Source of the DNA: JAPKYZ01 sp033763835
Lineage (GTDB): Bacteria > Acidobacteriota > Terriglobia > Bryobacterales > Bryobacteraceae
Direction of reading: 5' to 3'
NCBI GenBank assembly: GCA_033763835.1
Contig: JANRJS010000008.1
Location: 232,138 to 296,137 of the forward strand
Length of the DNA: 64,000 nt
Shown: positions 7,473 to 13,869 of the stretch, piece after piece
How the letters are laid out: each line of letters opens with the position of its first letter
Numbering within the stretch: position 1 is the stretch's first letter
Notes under the pieces: model-generated
Told to the model about the DNA's origin: nothing
Database searches by the model: none
Seen by the model: only the letters and a program-made list of their open reading frames with translations
Translations under genes and position numbers: made by a program

Positions 7473-7856
7473 CTATATGAAGTGAAGCTGACCGATGACT
7501 TGGAAGTGTTTGTCGCGCGTGGCAAGAGCGAGGTCGTGTTGCAGGGCGAGCGCGGCGATCCACAGATCGTTGTCGGGAATCGGAGTGCCGGCGCGCCTTA
7601 GCTGGACGGCCAACTCCGCCCAAAACATGGTGGTGTTGTGGTTTGGAAAGAGCAGTGCCACGTTTTGCCGCTCAAGAAGAGTCTGTAGCTTCGCCCGATT
7701 TTTGATCGTTTGAGCGCCACCGAGGAAGCCGGCCTCAAGCTCCGCTTGGGCGATAAACGGAATTCTTACCAGGGGCGACTCCTCAATCAGTTTTCCCATA
7801 TGACGATCGCCATGAAAAAAATCGCTCAACCGGTTGGTATCGATCAGGATTCTCAC
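7473..7856 (-). CDS. vapC: PIN-domain ribonuclease toxin, VapC type
   Basis: Toxin of a type II toxin-antitoxin pair, 127 residues from the GTG at 7856. PIN-domain acidic residues are all there: ILIDTNRLSDFF near the N-terminus, AQAELEAG in the middle, PDNDLWIAALA and ATRDKHF near the C-terminus. Such enzymes cleave RNA, often tRNA, with Mg2+. The GTG overlaps the antitoxin stop as GTGA; a GTG at 7862 is an alternative. The antitoxin gene precedes it on the same strand, the usual vapBC order. Confidence 0.88.
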   Translation of the reverse strand: MRILIDTNRLSDFFHGDRHMGKLIEESPLVRIPFIAQAELEAGFLGGAQTIKNRAKLQTLLERQNVALLFPNHNTTMFWAELAVQLRRAGTPIPDNDLWIAALALQHDLALATRDKHFQVIGQLHFI

Positions 7857-8092
7857 TGCCACTTTTCCCAATCGATTCGGCGCATGTCGGCCATGAAGTC
7901 TTCCCACTCGGGTGTGGGATCCCAACTGCCGCAAAGGTCGGAAACGTCACGGTACTTGCGAGGCTTCGCGTCCTCCTCGGCCAATGCTTCGAGGATCACG
8001 TGGTTCAGGCTGACTTTGCGTTCCTTCGCCCGTTTCCGCAGGGCGCGGTCGACCTCCTTGGGCACGTTGCGGACGGTGTATTGGATCGCCAT
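7853..8092 (-). CDS. vapB: VapB-type antitoxin
   Basis: Antitoxin of 79 residues paired with the PIN toxin downstream. MAIQYTVRNVPKEVDRALRK followed by KVSLNHVILEALAEE is a ribbon-helix-helix DNA-binding fold (FitA/Arc-like). The C-terminal tail (DPTPEWEDFMADMRRIDWEK) is acidic and tryptophan-rich, the kind of segment that wraps around and blocks a PIN toxin. The start codon abuts a perfect inverted repeat that is a likely site for autorepression by the VapBC complex. Confidence 0.85.
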   Translation of the reverse strand: MAIQYTVRNVPKEVDRALRKRAKERKVSLNHVILEALAEEDAKPRKYRDVSDLCGSWDPTPEWEDFMADMRRIDWEKWQ

Positions 8093-8121
8093 GCCTGCAC
8101 TCTAGCATGCAAGTGCAGGCA
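8092..8121 (-). promoter_or_regulatory. vapBC operator and promoter
   Basis: Perfect 10-bp inverted repeat TGCCTGCACT (8092-8101) and AGTGCAGGCA (8112-8121) with a 10-bp spacer. It covers the first base of the vapB start codon and, on the minus strand, a -10-like TAGAGT (8104-8099) that ends 6 nt before the ATG. A bound RHH antitoxin would block both RNA polymerase and the start codon, the normal mode of VapBC autoregulation. Confidence 0.7.
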
Positions 8122-8144
8122 CTTTATCACGCAGGCGCCCCGCG

Positions 8145-8903
8145 CTAGCGCCCGGCAAGCTTTTCGCGCATCCGGCGCTTGAATTCCTGCGCTTCGGGCG
8201 TGAACCAGGCTTCTACATCGGCGACCGGATCGTCCGTAGGCATCAGCCCGGTACTCGCGAGAATCGTCCGCTTGATCTGCGCGTAGGTCGCCGCCGGTTT
8301 CGCCGCGAGTTTGGCCGCCAGTTCGATAGCCCTCGGCTCCACTTCGGCTTCCGGAACCAGTTCCGACACCAGACCCGCCGCTAGCGCCTCACGGGAAGTC
8401 GCCGGTTCGCCGGTCAGGAACATGCGGCGCGCTAGCGGCACTCCGGCGGCGACGGCCAGCAGATGGAAGATCGACGGAGGCAGATTGACGCCGATGTTCA
8501 CTTCCGTCAGCGCAAAGCCGTAAGGAGCTTCGTCCGGGCCCGGAGCCATCACCCGGAAGTCGCACGACAGCGCGAGAATCGCCCCACCCGCGTAAGTTTG
8601 TCCCGGTAGGGCGGCGACGGTCGGCTTGGCCGAATGCAAGACGCGTTGCTGCAGGCGTGAGAAGGTCGCGAGGAACTCGGTCAACTTCTCGCGGTCGTAA
8701 CCGAAGACTTCGTTCACGTCGAAGCCCGCCGAGAAGAAGCGCGGCGTACGACTGGACCAAACGACCGCCCCGGCCTCGCTTTCGGCGCTATCGAACGCGT
8801 CGGCCATTTCGCCGATCATCTCCAGATTCATTGCGTTCGCCTTGCCGCGCGCTAACGCGATCACCGCGACGGGGCCGGTCATTTCGAAAGTTAGGTGGCG
8901 CAC
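8145..8903 (-). CDS. enoyl-CoA hydratase/isomerase family protein
   Basis: Crotonase-fold enzyme, 252 residues from the GTG at 8903 (TATCAT ends 7 nt upstream; a later ATG at 8882 is an alternative). It acts on acyl-CoA thioesters: FFSAGFDVNEVFG is the CoA/oxyanion region, and PGQTYAGGAILALSCDFRVM the second oxyanion loop. ANAMN takes the place of the usual LNALN. The typical catalytic glutamates are not obvious at the second loop, so hydratase activity is not assured; isomerase or hydrolase is possible. Divergent from the kinase gene of the neighbouring acyl-CoA cluster, with overlapping promoters, which suggests shared control. Confidence 0.82.
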   Translation of the reverse strand: MRHLTFEMTGPVAVIALARGKANAMNLEMIGEMADAFDSAESEAGAVVWSSRTPRFFSAGFDVNEVFGYDREKLTEFLATFSRLQQRVLHSAKPTVAALPGQTYAGGAILALSCDFRVMAPGPDEAPYGFALTEVNIGVNLPPSIFHLLAVAAGVPLARRMFLTGEPATSREALAAGLVSELVPEAEVEPRAIELAAKLAAKPAATYAQIKRTILASTGLMPTDDPVADVEAWFTPEAQEFKRRMREKLAGR

Positions 8904-8909
8904 GCTTCG

Positions 8910-8916
8910 TATGATA
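8910..8916. promoter_or_regulatory. overlapping divergent -10 hexamers for enoyl-CoA hydratase and kinase
   Basis: TATGAT (8910-8915, plus) faces the kinase gene (ATG 8926, 10 nt away), and TATCAT (8916-8911, minus) ends 7 nt before the GTG at 8903. The two hexamers cover the same bases in a 22-bp gap, so one symmetric core probably serves both genes. Confidence 0.5.
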
Positions 8917-8925
8917 GTCGCGACG

Positions 8926-9909
8926 ATGACGACGCCTGACACCGCCCCGGTCCGCGCGGGCGAGGAGTTGCCGCTCGAGGCGCTCTCCAGCTGGTGGGGG
9001 GAGCCGGTCGAAGTGGAGCAGTTCCCCGGCGGGCATTCGAACCTAACGTACTTGTTGAAAACGCGCTCGGGTGAATATGTTTTGCGGCGTGCGCCCCTCG
9101 GTCCGGTTCCGCCCAAGGCGCACGACATGGCGCGCGAGTATGGGATTCTCGCCGCGCTACATCCGCGCTTTCCGCCGGCGCCTCGCGTGCTGCGATTGTG
9201 CGAAGACCCGGCGGTCATCGGCGCGACGTTCTATGTCATGGAGCGGAGGCGGGGGATCATCTTGCGCAATCCGGCGGGCGTCGAGGCGACGAGCGCCACC
9301 GCCTCCAGCGCCGCGTTCACCGATTGTCTCGCCGCGCTGCACGAAATCTATCTTGAGGGCATCGGCAAACCCGAAGGCTTCCTCGACCGCCAAGTATCGG
9401 GGTGGAGCGAGCGCTGGGTTAAGGCCGACACACTCGACCAGCCCGACATGTCTCCGGCGATCTCCTACCTCCGCGCTACGATCCCCGCGAGCGGCGCGCC
9501 ATCGATCGTCCACAACGACTACAAGCTCGACAACGTGATGCTGTCGGACGATCTCTCCCGCGTCGAAGCCGTCCTCGATTGGGAGATGACCACCGTCGGC
9601 GATCCGCTCGCCGATCTCGGACTCACGCTCTGTTACTGGGCCATCGGCAGCGCCTACCAGGCTCCGGAAGGCCCGGGTTGGTACTCGCGCGAACGGCTCA
9701 TCGAACGCTACGCCACGCGCACCGGGCGCGATGTCTCCCGAATCGGTTGGTATGAGACTCTGGGAGTCTTCAAACTCGCCGTGATCTTGCAGCAAATCTA
9801 CGTCCGATGGGTGCGCGGGCAAACGCGCGACGAGCGGTTCGCGAACTTCGGCCCGCGCGTCCGATTTTTGGCCGAAAAGGCGAACGCCCTCGCGGAGCGC
9901 AACTCTTGA
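8926..9909 (+). CDS. APH/ACAD10-type phosphotransferase family kinase
   Basis: Kinase-fold protein of the aminoglycoside phosphotransferase superfamily, in the subgroup fused to acyl-CoA dehydrogenase in ACAD10/ACAD11; 327 residues. The nucleotide-binding lobe has FPGGHSNLTYLL (residues 33-44). The catalytic loop is HNDYKLDNVML with Asp198, and the metal-binding motif is DWEMTTVGDPLADLG (from residue 218). In Pseudomonas putida the related LvaA acts in phosphorylation of 4-hydroxyvaleryl-CoA. Here it precedes a phosphatase and an acyl-CoA dehydrogenase, so a hydroxyacyl-CoA substrate is more likely than an antibiotic. ATG 8926 was chosen; ATG 8911 in the same frame is possible. Confidence 0.85.
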   Translation: MTTPDTAPVRAGEELPLEALSSWWGEPVEVEQFPGGHSNLTYLLKTRSGEYVLRRAPLGPVPPKAHDMAREYGILAALHPRFPPAPRVLRLCEDPAVIGATFYVMERRRGIILRNPAGVEATSATASSAAFTDCLAALHEIYLEGIGKPEGFLDRQVSGWSERWVKADTLDQPDMSPAISYLRATIPASGAPSIVHNDYKLDNVMLSDDLSRVEAVLDWEMTTVGDPLADLGLTLCYWAIGSAYQAPEGPGWYSRERLIERYATRTGRDVSRIGWYETLGVFKLAVILQQIYVRWVRGQTRDERFANFGPRVRFLAEKANALAERNS

Positions 9910-10595
9910 GAGCCGCGCGGGTGTACCTGATTCGGCATGGGCAAGCGGGCTTACGAGCTCGTTACGACACGCTCTCGGACTTGGGACGGGAACAGGCGGC
10001 GAGGCTGCGAGCGTGGTTCGCGGCGGAAGGCATCACGCTCGACCGGGCGATCTCCGGTCCTCTTGAGCGTCAAGTGGAGACGGCGCGAGTCGCCGCGAGC
10101 GATCCCGAAATCGAGCCGCGGCTCGCCGAGTTCGACCTGGACGCTGTGTATCGCGGAATCGCTCCGCTACTTGCCCGGGACGACGACGATTTCGCGCGCG
10201 GCTACGAGGCGCTCCAGGCTGCGGTCGCGTCGCCGCACGCTAAGGAGCACCGGCAGTGGACCGTCACGGACGTCGGTGTGTTCCGCGCGTGGTACGAAGG
10301 CCGTTACGAGTTCGACGGCGAGTCGTGGGCGGACTTTAAGGCGCGTGCGCTCGCCGCGCGGGACCTCGTAGCCGGGATTGCCCCGGGTTCGAACGTCGCG
10401 ATCTTCACCTCGGCGACGCCCGTCGGCTTGTGGCTCGCCGGGGTCCTCGGCGCGGACGACGAGAGGGCGATGAAGCTGGCGGGCTCGTGCTACAACGCGT
10501 CGGTCACGACACTGCGGATCGACGGCGACGAACTCCGGCTGCTCGGCTACAACTCGATCGGACATCTCGAACCTTCGTTGCGCACGTTTCGATAA
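9906..10595 (+). CDS. histidine phosphatase family protein
   Basis: Phosphoglycerate-mutase-like phosphatase, 229 residues. VYLIRHGQAG near the N-terminus supplies the RHG motif whose His is transiently phosphorylated; SGPLERQVETA carries the second conserved Arg region, and IFTSATPVGLWLAG stands where the second catalytic His is usual. That His is not evident (the family often has VSHGG), so activity is uncertain. The start is a TTG at 9906 overlapping the kinase stop as TTGA, or the GTG at 9921. Lying between a kinase and an acyl-CoA dehydrogenase, it may remove phosphate from the same intermediates. Confidence 0.78.
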   Translation: MRAARVYLIRHGQAGLRARYDTLSDLGREQAARLRAWFAAEGITLDRAISGPLERQVETARVAASDPEIEPRLAEFDLDAVYRGIAPLLARDDDDFARGYEALQAAVASPHAKEHRQWTVTDVGVFRAWYEGRYEFDGESWADFKARALAARDLVAGIAPGSNVAIFTSATPVGLWLAGVLGADDERAMKLAGSCYNASVTTLRIDGDELRLLGYNSIGHLEPSLRTFR

Positions 10596-10606
10596 ACTCT
10601 CGAAGC

Positions 10607-11788
10607 GTGCAATTCGAGTACACGGCGAAAGTCAAATCGCTCCAGGCCCAACTCACGGCCTTCATGGACGAGCATGTTTATCCGAACGAGAAGCTCTACG
10701 AAAGCCAGATCGCCGAAGGCGACCGTTGGCAGCCCGTCCAGATTATCGAGGACCTGAAGCCCATCGCCCGGACGGCCGGGTTGTGGAACCTGTGGTCGGA
10801 GCTTTCGAATCTCGAATACGCGCCGCTATGCGAAATCATGGGGCGCTCGCCCTTTGCGCCGGAAGTGTTCAACTGCTCCGCGCCCGACACCGGCAACATG
10901 GAAGTGTTGATCCGCTACGGCACCGAAGATCAGAAGCGGCAATGGTTGGAACCGCTACTCGACGGGCGCATCCGCTCGTGCTTCGGGATGACCGAGCCGG
11001 ATGTCGCTTCCTCGGACGCCACCAACATTCAGGCGTCGATCGTGCGCGACGGCGGCGAGTACGTGATCAACGGCCGCAAGTGGTGGACCTCCGGCGCAGG
11101 CGATCCGCGCTGCAAGATTTGTATCTACATGGGCAAGACGGACCCGTCCGCCGAACGCCATAAGCAACAGTCGATGATCCTGGTACCGATGGATACGACG
11201 GGCGTGAAGGTGCTGCGCACGCTGAACGTGTTCGGCTACGACCACGCTCCGCACGGACACGCGGAAGTGGATTTCGTCGATGTGCGCGTGCCTGCGTCGA
11301 ACATCCTGCTGGGCGAAGGACGCGGGTTCGAGATCGCGCAAGGCCGCTTGGGCCCGGGACGAATCCACCACTGCATGCGATTGATCGGCGTCGCCGAGCG
11401 GGCGCTCGAATTGATGGTGAAACGCGTGCAGCAACGCGTGGCGTTTGGCAAGAAGCTCGCGGAGCAGGGGACGATCCTAGCGGACATTGCCACCTCGCGG
11501 ATGGAGATCGAACAGGCGCGCCTGCTCGTGCTGAAGGCCGCCTGGATGATGGACACGGTTGGTAACAAAGAGGCGCGCGCCGAGATCGCGATGATCAAGG
11601 TGATCGCGCCGAACGTCGCGCTGCGAGTGCTGGATCGCGCGATCCAGGCGCACGGCGGCGCGGGCGTCTGCGACGACTTTCCGATGGCCTGGAATTGGGC
11701 CAACGCGCGGACGCTGCGTTTGGCCGACGGTCCGGACGAAGTGCACCGCGAGGCGGTGGCCAAGATGGAGCTCAAGAAATGGAAGTAA
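10607..11788 (+). CDS. acyl-CoA dehydrogenase, ACAD10/11-like
   Basis: FAD-dependent acyl-CoA dehydrogenase of 393 residues. CFGMTEPDVASSDATN (flavin and acyl-CoA contact), the GRKWWTSGAG strand, and a C-terminal IQAHGGAGVCDDFPMA and GPDEVHREAVAKMEL are classical. The length and the EPDVASSDATN signature fit the dehydrogenase part of ACAD10/ACAD11. Start: GTG at 10607, with TAAACT ending 8 nt upstream; longer readings overlap the phosphatase. With the APH-type kinase it forms the gene pair that acts on 4-hydroxyacyl-CoA in the characterised lva system. The next gene overlaps its stop by 10 bp. Confidence 0.9.
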   Translation: MQFEYTAKVKSLQAQLTAFMDEHVYPNEKLYESQIAEGDRWQPVQIIEDLKPIARTAGLWNLWSELSNLEYAPLCEIMGRSPFAPEVFNCSAPDTGNMEVLIRYGTEDQKRQWLEPLLDGRIRSCFGMTEPDVASSDATNIQASIVRDGGEYVINGRKWWTSGAGDPRCKICIYMGKTDPSAERHKQQSMILVPMDTTGVKVLRTLNVFGYDHAPHGHAEVDFVDVRVPASNILLGEGRGFEIAQGRLGPGRIHHCMRLIGVAERALELMVKRVQQRVAFGKKLAEQGTILADIATSRMEIEQARLLVLKAAWMMDTVGNKEARAEIAMIKVIAPNVALRVLDRAIQAHGGAGVCDDFPMAWNWANARTLRLADGPDEVHREAVAKMELKKWK

Positions 11789-12054
11789 CCCCCTACGCAT
11801 TCGAGTTCGAGCCTTTCCACGAACCGTTCGACGAGACCTCGGTAAATTTACGCGCGCATCTCGACCGCATTCCCGACGAGAAGCTGGCGCGGTATTCGCC
11901 GTCGATGACCGCCGAAGAGGTAATGGAATGGGACGGTAACTTCAAGAACGACGGCACGCTATTCCTCGTCTGCTGCGACCGCGACGTGGAAATCGACGAG
12001 TACCGGCGGGCCGTCGAGGAGTGCATCGCCTACCGGGAGCGGGTGCAGCGATGA
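11779..12054 (+). CDS. 91-residue protein of unknown function in the acyl-CoA cluster
   Basis: Small acidic cytosolic protein I do not recognise. It starts at ATG 11779, inside the 3' end of the dehydrogenase (10-bp overlap), and its stop overlaps the next start as ATGA, so it is certainly part of the operon. It is rich in Glu and aromatic residues at the start (FEFEPFHEPFDE), with a central LDRIPDEKLARYSPSMTAEE and a pair of cysteines in LFLVCCDRD. No membrane segment or signal is visible. Its place beside the kinase and dehydrogenase is like that of the small LvaB protein in the Pseudomonas lva operon, but I see no sequence similarity to support equivalence. Confidence 0.7.
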   Translation: MEVTPYAFEFEPFHEPFDETSVNLRAHLDRIPDEKLARYSPSMTAEEVMEWDGNFKNDGTLFLVCCDRDVEIDEYRRAVEECIAYRERVQR

Positions 12055-12788
12055 CGCTTGCCGGAAAACGCGCGGTGGTAACGGGCGGCGCTCGCGGCAT
12101 CGGGGCGGCGCTGGCGGAGCGCTTTCGCGCGGAAGGCGCAACGGTGCTGACCGCCGACCTCTCCGGCGCGGATGCCGTCTGCGACGTCGGTCGCGAGGAG
12201 GACCTTCGCCACCTGATCGCCGAGGCCGGTGAAATCGACCTATTCGTGTCGAACGCCGGCGTCGGCGCTTACGGCGGACCGGAGCTATCCGACGACGAAT
12301 GGGACCGCGTTTGGCGGATCAATACGATGTCGCACGTCTGGGCGGCGCGGCTTCTGCTGCCATCGTGGATCGCTCGCGGGCACGGGTACTTTCTCCAAAC
12401 GGTGTCGGCGGCGGGACTGCTAACGCAGATCGGCTCCGCCCCGTATTCGGTGACTAAACACGCCGCGCTCGCCTTTGCAGAATGGCTGCACATCACCCAT
12501 TACGACCAAGGCATTCGAGTGTCGGCGCTTTGCCCGCAAGGTGTGCGAACGCAATTGCTCGACGGCGCGACGTTCCAAGGGGCGGGATTTCTCCACGAGA
12601 CCGCGCTCGAACCGGCGGCGGTAGCCGAAGCGGCGGTGGCGGCGATTGCGGAGGAGCGGTTTCTGATCCTTCCCCATCCCGAAGTGGCGCAGTACATCCA
12701 GAACAAAGCGGGCGATTATGAACGGTGGCTGCGCGGGATGAGAAAGCTGCAAGCGAAATGGATGCCCCCGGGCGGCCCGGCATCGTAA
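12051..12788 (+). CDS. short-chain dehydrogenase/reductase
   Basis: NAD(P)-dependent oxidoreductase of the classical SDR family, 245 residues. TGGARGIG (residues 11-18) binds the cofactor, SNAGVG is the NAG motif, a serine is found in TVSAAG, and YSVTK gives the catalytic Tyr-x-x-x-Lys. The start ATG overlaps the stop of the 91-residue gene. In the lva-type pathway an SDR (LvaD) oxidises a hydroxyacyl-CoA after the kinase/dehydrogenase steps, so a 3-hydroxyacyl-CoA substrate is plausible. The C-terminus is unusually tryptophan/lysine-rich (YERWLRGMRKLQAKW). Confidence 0.85.
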   Translation: MTLAGKRAVVTGGARGIGAALAERFRAEGATVLTADLSGADAVCDVGREEDLRHLIAEAGEIDLFVSNAGVGAYGGPELSDDEWDRVWRINTMSHVWAARLLLPSWIARGHGYFLQTVSAAGLLTQIGSAPYSVTKHAALAFAEWLHITHYDQGIRVSALCPQGVRTQLLDGATFQGAGFLHETALEPAAVAEAAVAAIAEERFLILPHPEVAQYIQNKAGDYERWLRGMRKLQAKWMPPGGPAS

Positions 12789-12791
12789 AAT
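12786..12791 (+). promoter_or_regulatory. -10 element of clpS (leaderless)
   Basis: TAAAAT overlaps the stop codon of the upstream SDR gene and ends 7 nt before the GTG start at 12799. No ribosome binding sequence lies between, so ClpS mRNA may start at the initiation codon. Confidence 0.4.
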
Positions 12792-12798
12792 CGAGCTT

Positions 12799-13134
12799 GT
12801 GAGTACTATCGTTCTGCCCATGCCGGACGTTGGAACCGGCGAAGGCGAAGACTTTGACAAAGCAAAGCTCTATAACGTCATCCTGCTCGACGACGACGAG
12901 CATACCTACGATTATGTGGTCGAGATGCTGCAAAAGCTTTTCTTCATGTCGGCGGAGCAAGCCTACAAGCACGCGGTGGAAGTGGATTCCACCAAGCGCA
13001 CGATCATTCTGACATCGGAACTCGAGCCCGCCGAGTTCGCCAAGCAACAGGTGCAGGCCTACGGCGCCGACTGGCGAATGCCGGAATCGAAAGGTTCCAT
13101 GTCCGCCGTTATCGAACCCGCGCGGGAGCGATAG
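12799..13134 (+). CDS. clpS: ATP-dependent Clp protease adaptor ClpS
   Basis: N-end-rule adaptor that brings substrates with hydrophobic N-termini to ClpA/ClpC; 111 residues. The core YNVILLDDDEHTYDYVVEML contains the conserved region ahead of the degron pocket, with FMSAEQAYKHAVEVD and the C-terminal strand TIILTSELEPAEFAKQQ following. The N-terminal extension and a longer C-terminus (MPESKGSMSAVIEPARER) are typical of non-proteobacterial forms. The start is GTG at 12799. No Clp ATPase is adjacent. It ends directly against the next SDR start (TAG then GTG), so it is probably co-transcribed with metabolic genes. Confidence 0.9.
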   Translation: MSTIVLPMPDVGTGEGEDFDKAKLYNVILLDDDEHTYDYVVEMLQKLFFMSAEQAYKHAVEVDSTKRTIILTSELEPAEFAKQQVQAYGADWRMPESKGSMSAVIEPARER

Positions 13135-13869
13135 GTGGCGCGCGTCGCGCTGGTCACCGGCGGATCGCGCGGTATTGGACGAGCGATCGCCGAGCGTCTC
13201 ACCGCCGATGGATATCTGGTCGCTATCAGCTACAAGCGGAAGCGAGGCGATGTGGACGTGCCGCTCGCCATCCAAGCCGACCTCGCCGAACGTCCTTCTG
13301 CCGCCGCGATGGTGGCGCAAGTGGAGCGCGAACTGGGACCGGTCGAGATTCTCGTCAACAACGCCGGCGTGTTGAATCGCGGCGATCTGTTCGACATGAA
13401 CTTCGACGAGTTCGAGGCCATGCGCAAAGTGAACGTCGATGGCTTAGTCGCGGCGACACGCGCGGCGGCGCAGGGGATGAAGCAGCGCGGTTGGGGGCGC
13501 ATCGTGAACGTCGCTTCGATCGCGGCGCACGGGACGGCCTTCGCCGGAACGACGTTCTATGCCGCGACCAAAGCGGCGGTGGTCGCACTGACGCGGCGGT
13601 TCGCTTATGAACTTGGAGCGCATGGCGTGACGGTAAACGCGATCGCGCCCGGGTTCATCATGACGGATATGGTGACGGCGGGCAAGACGCCGGACGAAAT
13701 TCGCGAGGTGGACGACGCTATGTCCATGCGCGCGATGGTGCGGCGCGTAGGGCAACCGGCGGACATCGCCGACGGAGTGGCGTACCTCGTGAGCGATCGG
13801 GCAAGCTTCGTGACCGCCCAGGTGCTCACCATCGACGGCGGGCGCCTGGACTATCTGGCCCATCCCTAG
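13135..13869 (+). CDS. SDR family oxidoreductase, FabG-like
   Basis: 3-oxoacyl-ACP/acyl-CoA reductase-like SDR of 244 residues. VTGGSRGIGRAIAERL binds NAD(P)H, VNNAGVLNRGDL is the NNAG motif, VASIAAHGT has the catalytic Ser region and FYAATKAA the Tyr-x-x-x-Lys; the C-terminus VLTIDGGRLDYL is the usual tetramer interface. It starts with GTG directly after the clpS stop. Its stop shares the CTAG tetranucleotide with the convergent ThDP enzyme gene. A beta-oxidation-type 3-hydroxyacyl step is plausible given the neighbours. Confidence 0.85.
   Translation: MARVALVTGGSRGIGRAIAERLTADGYLVAISYKRKRGDVDVPLAIQADLAERPSAAAMVAQVERELGPVEILVNNAGVLNRGDLFDMNFDEFEAMRKVNVDGLVAATRAAAQGMKQRGWGRIVNVASIAAHGTAFAGTTFYAATKAAVVALTRRFAYELGAHGVTVNAIAPGFIMTDMVTAGKTPDEIREVDDAMSMRAMVRRVGQPADIADGVAYLVSDRASFVTAQVLTIDGGRLDYLAHP

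Noticed and set aside
8926..9909. Aminoglycoside resistance kinase
   Set aside because: Context and motif details (DWEMTTVGDPLADLG, acyl-CoA dehydrogenase partner) fit the ACAD10-type kinases and not antibiotic phosphotransferases.
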